Of a DNA stretch of 17,507 bases, positions 14,359-17,507 are shown in pieces; positions within the stretch are counted from its first letter, which is position 1; each line of letters opens with the position of its first letter. Origin of the DNA: DATKIY01 sp035543875 (lineage in GTDB: Bacteria > Actinomycetota > Actinomycetes > JAHEKZ01); contig DATKIY010000146.1 of assembly GCA_035543875.1 (NCBI GenBank), positions 1 to 17,507 on the forward strand, given 5' to 3'. The translations under genes and the position numbers were made by a program. Below the pieces are notes generated by a model. It made no database searches, was not told where the DNA came from, and saw only the letters and a program-made list of their open reading frames with translations.

Positions 14359-14364
14359 TAGGGT
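14359..14364 (+). promoter_or_regulatory. Leaderless -10 box (TAGGGT) of the thioesterase-dut operon
   Basis: TAGGGT sits exactly at -12 to -7 relative to GTG 14371 with six bases between. There is no Shine-Dalgarno for that GTG. It lies in the 50-base space to the divergent DUF3093 gene and would drive the thioesterase, dut and DUF3710 genes. Confidence 0.55.
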
Positions 14365-14370
14365 CCGTCC

Positions 14371-14967
14371 GTGACCGCTCGCCGACCGACGCAGCCGCCG
14401 GCTCACGCTGTTCCGCCGCAGCGTCATCCCGATGCGCCACCGCCTGGTACGCCTCTTGGGTCGCACTACCGCCAGTGTTTTGGCTGCGGCCCGGACCACC
14501 CGACCGGACTCCATCTTGCGTTGACAGCTGGTGAGGGCTGCACCATCCACGCCGAACTCACCGTCACAGAACACCACCAAGGCGCACCTGGCTTGGCTCA
14601 CGGTGGGCTGCTCGCCGCTGCTTTCGACGAAGCGCTCGGTACCGTGACTTGGTTGCTACGCGTTCCTGTCGTGACGGTTCACCTGGAAACGGACTATCGC
14701 ACTCCTGTCCCGGTCGGCTCGGTAGTACACATCGAGGCAGAGTGCTATGCAGCTGCTGGTCGCAAGATCTACTCGCGAGCGGTTGGTCGTATCACGTCGG
14801 GTGTCGGTGAGAGTGAGCGCAACGCAATCGCCGTTGAAGCGCGCGGCGTGTTTGTGTCGGTGCCCCTTGAGCACTTCCGGGCGCATGGCCGCGCCTCCGA
14901 TATCGACGCATTTGTGGCGAGCAGCGACCGTGAAGATGTTCTCCATGCGTTTGAGGTCAACCCGTGA
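14371..14967 (+). CDS. PaaI-family hotdog-fold thioesterase
   Basis: The 198-residue protein has a proline-rich N-terminus (1-30), then CFGCGPDHPTGLHL (36-49) and the hotdog core GAPGLAHGGLLAAAFDEALG (71-90), which holds the HGG turn and the acidic pair D86/E87 used in catalysis. VHLETDYRTPVPVGSVVHIEAECYAAAGRKIY (103-134) completes the 4HBT/PaaI pattern. Such enzymes hydrolyse acyl-CoA thioesters; the substrate is not known. GTG 14371 is supported by a leaderless -10 box. The stop overlaps the dut start as GTGA, so the thioesterase is translationally tied to dUTPase, for which I know no metabolic reason. Confidence 0.88.
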   Translation: MTARRPTQPPAHAVPPQRHPDAPPPGTPLGSHYRQCFGCGPDHPTGLHLALTAGEGCTIHAELTVTEHHQGAPGLAHGGLLAAAFDEALGTVTWLLRVPVVTVHLETDYRTPVPVGSVVHIEAECYAAAGRKIYSRAVGRITSGVGESERNAIAVEARGVFVSVPLEHFRAHGRASDIDAFVASSDREDVLHAFEVNP

Positions 14968-15485
14968 GCGGCCAGGATGGCAATCGAGGGGATAGCGCGC
15001 ACGCCACCGAGGGTGGAATCGACGTCCTGATTGTGCGGATCGATGCTGGTCTACCGCTGCCTAAGGTGGCTCACCCTGGCGACGCTGGCGTCGATCTTTG
15101 TGCCGCAGAAGACTGCGAGATTGGGCCAGGTGACCGGGTTCTCGTCGCCACCGGGATTGCGATCGCGCTTCCGGCCGGGTATGCGGGATTTGTCCATCCG
15201 CGCAGCGGCCTGGCCGTTCGCCAAGGCGTCACTGTGGTCAATGCGCCGGGAACCATCGACGCGGGGTACCGTGGCGAAATCAAGGTCGGGCTGGTCAACC
15301 TGGATCGATCTCAGGCAGCGACCGTTCGGCGGGGTGATCGCATCGCTCAGTTGATCGTTCAGCGCGTCGAGTCGATCAATTTCCACGAGGTCGAGTCACT
15401 ACCGGGCTCGCAGCGTGCAGCCGGTGGGTTCGGTTCGACTGGTACGCAAACAAGCGCAACCGCTAACGAAGGGTCGACGAAGTGA
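14964..15485 (+). CDS. dut: dUTP diphosphatase (dUTPase)
   Basis: This enzyme hydrolyses dUTP to dUMP and pyrophosphate, keeping uracil out of DNA and supplying thymidylate synthesis. The 173-residue protein carries all five trimeric-dUTPase motifs: HPGDAGVDL (37-45), PRSGLA (79-84), GTIDAGYRGEIKV (96-108) with the catalytic aspartate D99 and the uracil-stacking Y102, RGDRIAQLIV (123-132), and the C-terminal arm AGGFGSTG (153-160). The first 18 residues are an unusual hydrophilic extension. GTG 14964 is chosen because it overlaps the thioesterase stop. The stop in turn overlaps the DUF3710 start as GTGA, making a three-gene coupled operon. Confidence 0.96.
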   Translation: MSGQDGNRGDSAHATEGGIDVLIVRIDAGLPLPKVAHPGDAGVDLCAAEDCEIGPGDRVLVATGIAIALPAGYAGFVHPRSGLAVRQGVTVVNAPGTIDAGYRGEIKVGLVNLDRSQAATVRRGDRIAQLIVQRVESINFHEVESLPGSQRAAGGFGSTGTQTSATANEGSTK

Positions 15486-16189
15486 GCGTCTTTCGGCGGC
15501 GTGGCATCGAGTCCGAAGAAATCAAGGAAATTGATGAGCCACTCGACCGTGATGCAGAGACAGTCTTACCGGAGGCGCCGAGTCTCGGGTTTGTGCAAAA
15601 GGTCCGCGTCGAAGCAGGCATAGAACTCACCGGGCCGTTCGACGTCAGCCAAGTTGACGATGACACTTTGCGACGGATCGACTTTGGCTCGTTGTTGATC
15701 CCTGCGATCGATGGCATGCAGGTACGCATCGAAGTGGACGACCAAGAAAACGTCGTGGCCGTCAGTGTGATGTTGGACGACACGGCGATTCAGCTACAGG
15801 CGTTTGCCGCTCCGCGAAGTGAAGAACTGTGGGACGAAGTGCGGCAGGAGATTGCCGAGGGAGTGCGGGGGAGCCAGGGCAAAGCTCGGGAGGCCGACGG
15901 GACGTTTGGTCGCGAGCTCATGGCCGAGGTCGTGGTGAACGGCCCAGACGGCACATCAGGTAGGCAGCCGGTTCGGTTTATCGGTGTCGATGGCCCACGC
16001 TGGTTTCTCCGCGGTCTCATCAGTGGTCCAGGGGCGCAGGACGCGAGCAAAGCGGCATCGGTCGAATCAGTCTTTCGTCAGGTTGCGGTTCGTCGAGGTG
16101 ACCATGCGGCTCCACCCCGCGAGCCGCTTCCCCTGGTCGTGCCGGCGGATGAGGGTCTCGTGAGCGAGCCTCCGATCGGGTCCGAGTAG
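15482..16189 (+). CDS. DUF3710 family protein
   Basis: The 235-residue soluble protein starts MSVFRRR with an acidic low-complexity stretch (10-35). The DUF3710 core then shows RIDFGSLLIPAIDGMQVRIEVDD (65-87), TAIQLQAFAAPRSEELWDEVRQEIAEGVR (101-129) and FIGVDGPRWFLRGLISGPGA (166-185). The tail (about 210-235) is Pro/Glu-rich. The function is unknown. The family almost always lies beside dut in actinobacteria (Rv2696c in M. tuberculosis), which hints at a shared role in nucleotide or DNA maintenance, but this is association only. GTG 15482 overlaps the dut stop. Its own TAG stop forms the first half of the -10 box for the next gene. Confidence 0.9.
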   Translation: MSVFRRRGIESEEIKEIDEPLDRDAETVLPEAPSLGFVQKVRVEAGIELTGPFDVSQVDDDTLRRIDFGSLLIPAIDGMQVRIEVDDQENVVAVSVMLDDTAIQLQAFAAPRSEELWDEVRQEIAEGVRGSQGKAREADGTFGRELMAEVVVNGPDGTSGRQPVRFIGVDGPRWFLRGLISGPGAQDASKAASVESVFRQVAVRRGDHAAPPREPLPLVVPADEGLVSEPPIGSE

Positions 16190-16192
16190 CCT
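16187..16192 (+). promoter_or_regulatory. Leaderless -10 box (TAGCCT) built on the DUF3710 stop codon
   Basis: TAGCCT lies at -12 to -7 relative to ATG 16199, six bases before it. Its first three bases are the TAG stop of DUF3710. No Shine-Dalgarno precedes ATG 16199. A promoter here would let the OB-fold and DUF3159 pair be expressed separately from dut. Confidence 0.55.
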
Positions 16193-16198
16193 CGTCGC

Positions 16199-16603
16199 AT
16201 GGCACAAACCCCAGCGACCGCCGACGATTCGGCGAAAAGCTCGTGGCTGAACCGCAAGTTCCAACGAATGCTCCCGTCGGTCGCCGAGCTTGAGGCTGAC
16301 GAGCTTCGTGAACGTGCCAGCGACCTACGCTGCGTTGCTGTCGCGAACGCCCCGTTGGCCAAGCTCCTTACGCTCAGCGGCACGTTGCGCACCGTCACAT
16401 TGCGGCCCCGGGCTGACATCGCAGCGCTCGAAGCCGAGCTTTATGACGGCTCGGGCAGCGTCACACTGATTTGGCTGGGCCGACGGGCCATCAGAGGGAT
16501 AACACCCGGACGAACGGTTCTGGCGACCGGGCGAGTCAATCGTCAGAACGGGCAGCTCGTCATGTTTAACCCGACCTACGAGCTTTTGCCTTCGGTCGTA
16601 TGA
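16199..16603 (+). CDS. OB-fold nucleic-acid-binding domain protein
   Basis: The 134-residue protein has a basic N-terminus (SSWLNRKFQRML, 14-25) and a single OB-fold from about residue 55. Its strands include LLTLSGTLRTVTLRP (56-70), LEAELYDGSGSVTLIWLGRRAIRGITPGRTVLATGRV (77-113) and NGQLVMFNPTYELLP (117-131), the common RecG/tRNA-anticodon-like OB pattern. It probably binds single-stranded nucleic acid, but the partner is unknown. It matches the Rv2694c-type protein found between dut and the potassium-uptake genes in mycobacteria. ATG 16199 has a leaderless -10 box, and the stop overlaps the next start as ATGA. Confidence 0.88.
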   Translation: MAQTPATADDSAKSSWLNRKFQRMLPSVAELEADELRERASDLRCVAVANAPLAKLLTLSGTLRTVTLRPRADIAALEAELYDGSGSVTLIWLGRRAIRGITPGRTVLATGRVNRQNGQLVMFNPTYELLPSVV

Positions 16604-17235
16604 CCTCCGATCCACCGGAGGAGTTGCAAGAAAAGGATTTGCTCCACGCACTCGGCGGCAAGCAGGGCCTAGCCGATGGCGGACTTCCGGGCGCCGTTTT
16701 TGTCACGGTCTATGTCGTCAGTGGTCAAAACCTTGGCCCGGCGCTGTGGTCAGCACTTGGCGTCGCCGCCATCCTCACCGTCATTCGGCTGTTGCGGCGG
16801 TCGTCGGTGCAGTTCGCGCTGATGGGCATGGCTGGAGTTGGCATTTCCGCGCTGATCGCCTGGGCCACCGGTCGTGCCATCAACTTCTTCATTCTTGGGC
16901 TGTGCCTGCAGGCTCTGTTTGTCGTCATGTATTTCGTTTCCATCAGGGTGCGACGGCCGCTCATTGGTGTCATCGTCGGCCAGCTGCTTGGCGACGGAAT
17001 GGCATGGAAGGACGATCCGGCGCGAGTGAGTGCGTACACCAAGGCCACCTGGCTGTGGTGCGGAATGTTCGCGTTCCGGCTGGCGGTGCAGCTGCCGTTG
17101 TTCATCATGGATAAACCTGTCGCGCTTGGCTACGTCAAGCTGGCCATGGGGTGGCCGCTCCTGGCGGTGGTCGCCTGGCTTACGTATCGGCTGATCCGCG
17201 TCGCTCCGACGGCCGAGGCGACTTCGGCTGACTAG
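16600..17235 (+). CDS. DUF3159 family integral membrane protein
   Basis: The 211-residue protein has a short hydrophilic N-terminus with LLHALGGKQGLADGGLPGAVFV (14-35), the DUF3159 opening. About six membrane helices follow, with a charged loop GDGMAWKDDPARVSAYTKATWLW (about 130-153) that is also typical. The function is unestablished; the fold is sometimes compared with intracellular septation protein A-like membrane proteins. It is the last gene of the dut-side plus-strand series (Rv2693c in M. tuberculosis). The ATGA overlap couples it to the OB-fold gene. Its TAG stop shares a CTAG with the convergent potassium-uptake gene. Confidence 0.89.
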   Translation: MTSDPPEELQEKDLLHALGGKQGLADGGLPGAVFVTVYVVSGQNLGPALWSALGVAAILTVIRLLRRSSVQFALMGMAGVGISALIAWATGRAINFFILGLCLQALFVVMYFVSIRVRRPLIGVIVGQLLGDGMAWKDDPARVSAYTKATWLWCGMFAFRLAVQLPLFIMDKPVALGYVKLAMGWPLLAVVAWLTYRLIRVAPTAEATSAD

Positions 17236-17507
17236 CTGTTCTTGGACGAGTTCTTGGACAGGCTGTTGGACCCAAATATCTGCTGCAGCTCTTCTTCAGC
17301 GATGGCTGAGGTAACGAACAGCAGTTCGTCGCCGCTCTCCAGCGGATCATCGTTAGAAGGGACAATCACGCGGCCGTCTCGCACGATCGTGACCAACGCA
17401 GTGTCGGCAGGAAGCGCAACATCGCCGACTCGCTGACCGACCACACCCGCTTCCGGAGGAAGCGTGATTTCGACCAGGTTGGCTGCACCTTGCTCGAACT
17501 CCATCAG
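17232..17507 (-). CDS. ceoC: TrkA-family potassium uptake regulator, C-terminal part (CeoC-like)
   Basis: Only the last 91 codons are in the window; the gene continues past the right edge. The visible part is an RCK_C/TrkA_C domain: NLVEITLPPEAGVVGQRVGDVALPADTALVTIVRDGRVIVPSNDDPLESGDELLFVTS, which binds ligands such as c-di-AMP or nucleotides and gates K+ uptake in partner channels. The NAD-binding N-terminal domain cannot be seen. By synteny with M. tuberculosis (ceoB-ceoC facing Rv2693c) this should be the CeoC copy with a CeoB paralogue downstream or upstream, but this is unverified. The extreme C-terminus SNSLSKNSSKNS is a short repeat that I do not expect in the family. Confidence 0.85.
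   Translation of the reverse strand: MMEFEQGAANLVEITLPPEAGVVGQRVGDVALPADTALVTIVRDGRVIVPSNDDPLESGDELLFVTSAIAEEELQQIFGSNSLSKNSSKNS
17238..17273 (-). repeat. 12-base tandem repeat (about three copies) in the trkA tail
   Basis: Units GTTCTTGGACGA, GTTCTTGGACAG and a degenerate GCTGTTGGACCC follow each other from 17238 to 17273 (plus-strand reading). Each is four codons, giving SNSL-SKNS-SKNS in the protein. This is a simple in-frame duplication at the very end of the gene. Confidence 0.75.

Overview
The window looks like chromosome of an actinomycete (Actinomycetota, class Actinomycetia). The base composition is GC-rich, roughly 60% by eye, and GTG starts are common. It carries genes largely confined to that group: SepH, DUF5998, DUF4193, DUF3093, DUF3710, DUF3159, and an actinobacterial ferrochelatase with extra cysteines. 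Several genes also seem to start leaderless. I cannot name the genus. I see no mobile element, CRISPR array, rRNA or tRNA, and gene density is high.

Region 1 (1-3030, minus strand) holds topoisomerase IV subunit A (parC). It is followed five bases downstream by a sucrase/ferredoxin-like protein that runs off the left edge. Region 2 (3034-6443, plus) holds a PLP-dependent decarboxylase, an MFS transporter and a DUF5998 protein; the last two overlap by ATGA. Region 3 (6475-9599) has the cell-division protein SepH (minus), an unrecognised membrane protein with a threonine/proline-rich tail (plus), and a second MFS transporter (minus).

Region 4 (9699-12461, plus) has ferrochelatase, an inositol-monophosphatase-like phosphatase and a short-chain dehydrogenase. 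It meets a gamma-carbonic-anhydrase-like protein (minus) head-on. Region 5 (13282-17507) is a conserved actinobacterial neighbourhood: DUF4193 zinc ribbon (plus), DUF4235 and DUF3093 membrane proteins (minus), then a PaaI-like thioesterase, dUTPase (dut), DUF3710, OB-fold protein and DUF3159 membrane protein (all plus). These converge on a TrkA/CeoC potassium-uptake protein that runs off the right edge. From memory the order resembles the Mycobacterium tuberculosis Rv2691-Rv2701c region.

Most genes are housekeeping: DNA topology, haem synthesis, dUTP removal, division and potassium uptake. I did not find a convincing novel system. The more interesting signals are a set of leaderless promoters in which a TANNNT box lies six bases before the start codon (in one case built from the upstream gene's stop codon), and convergent genes that both terminate inside a CTAG palindrome. 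Others are a long leader before DUF4193 with a perfect palindrome and a hairpin over the ribosome binding site, an uncharacterised membrane protein beside sepH, and the conserved but unexplained DUF block around dut.
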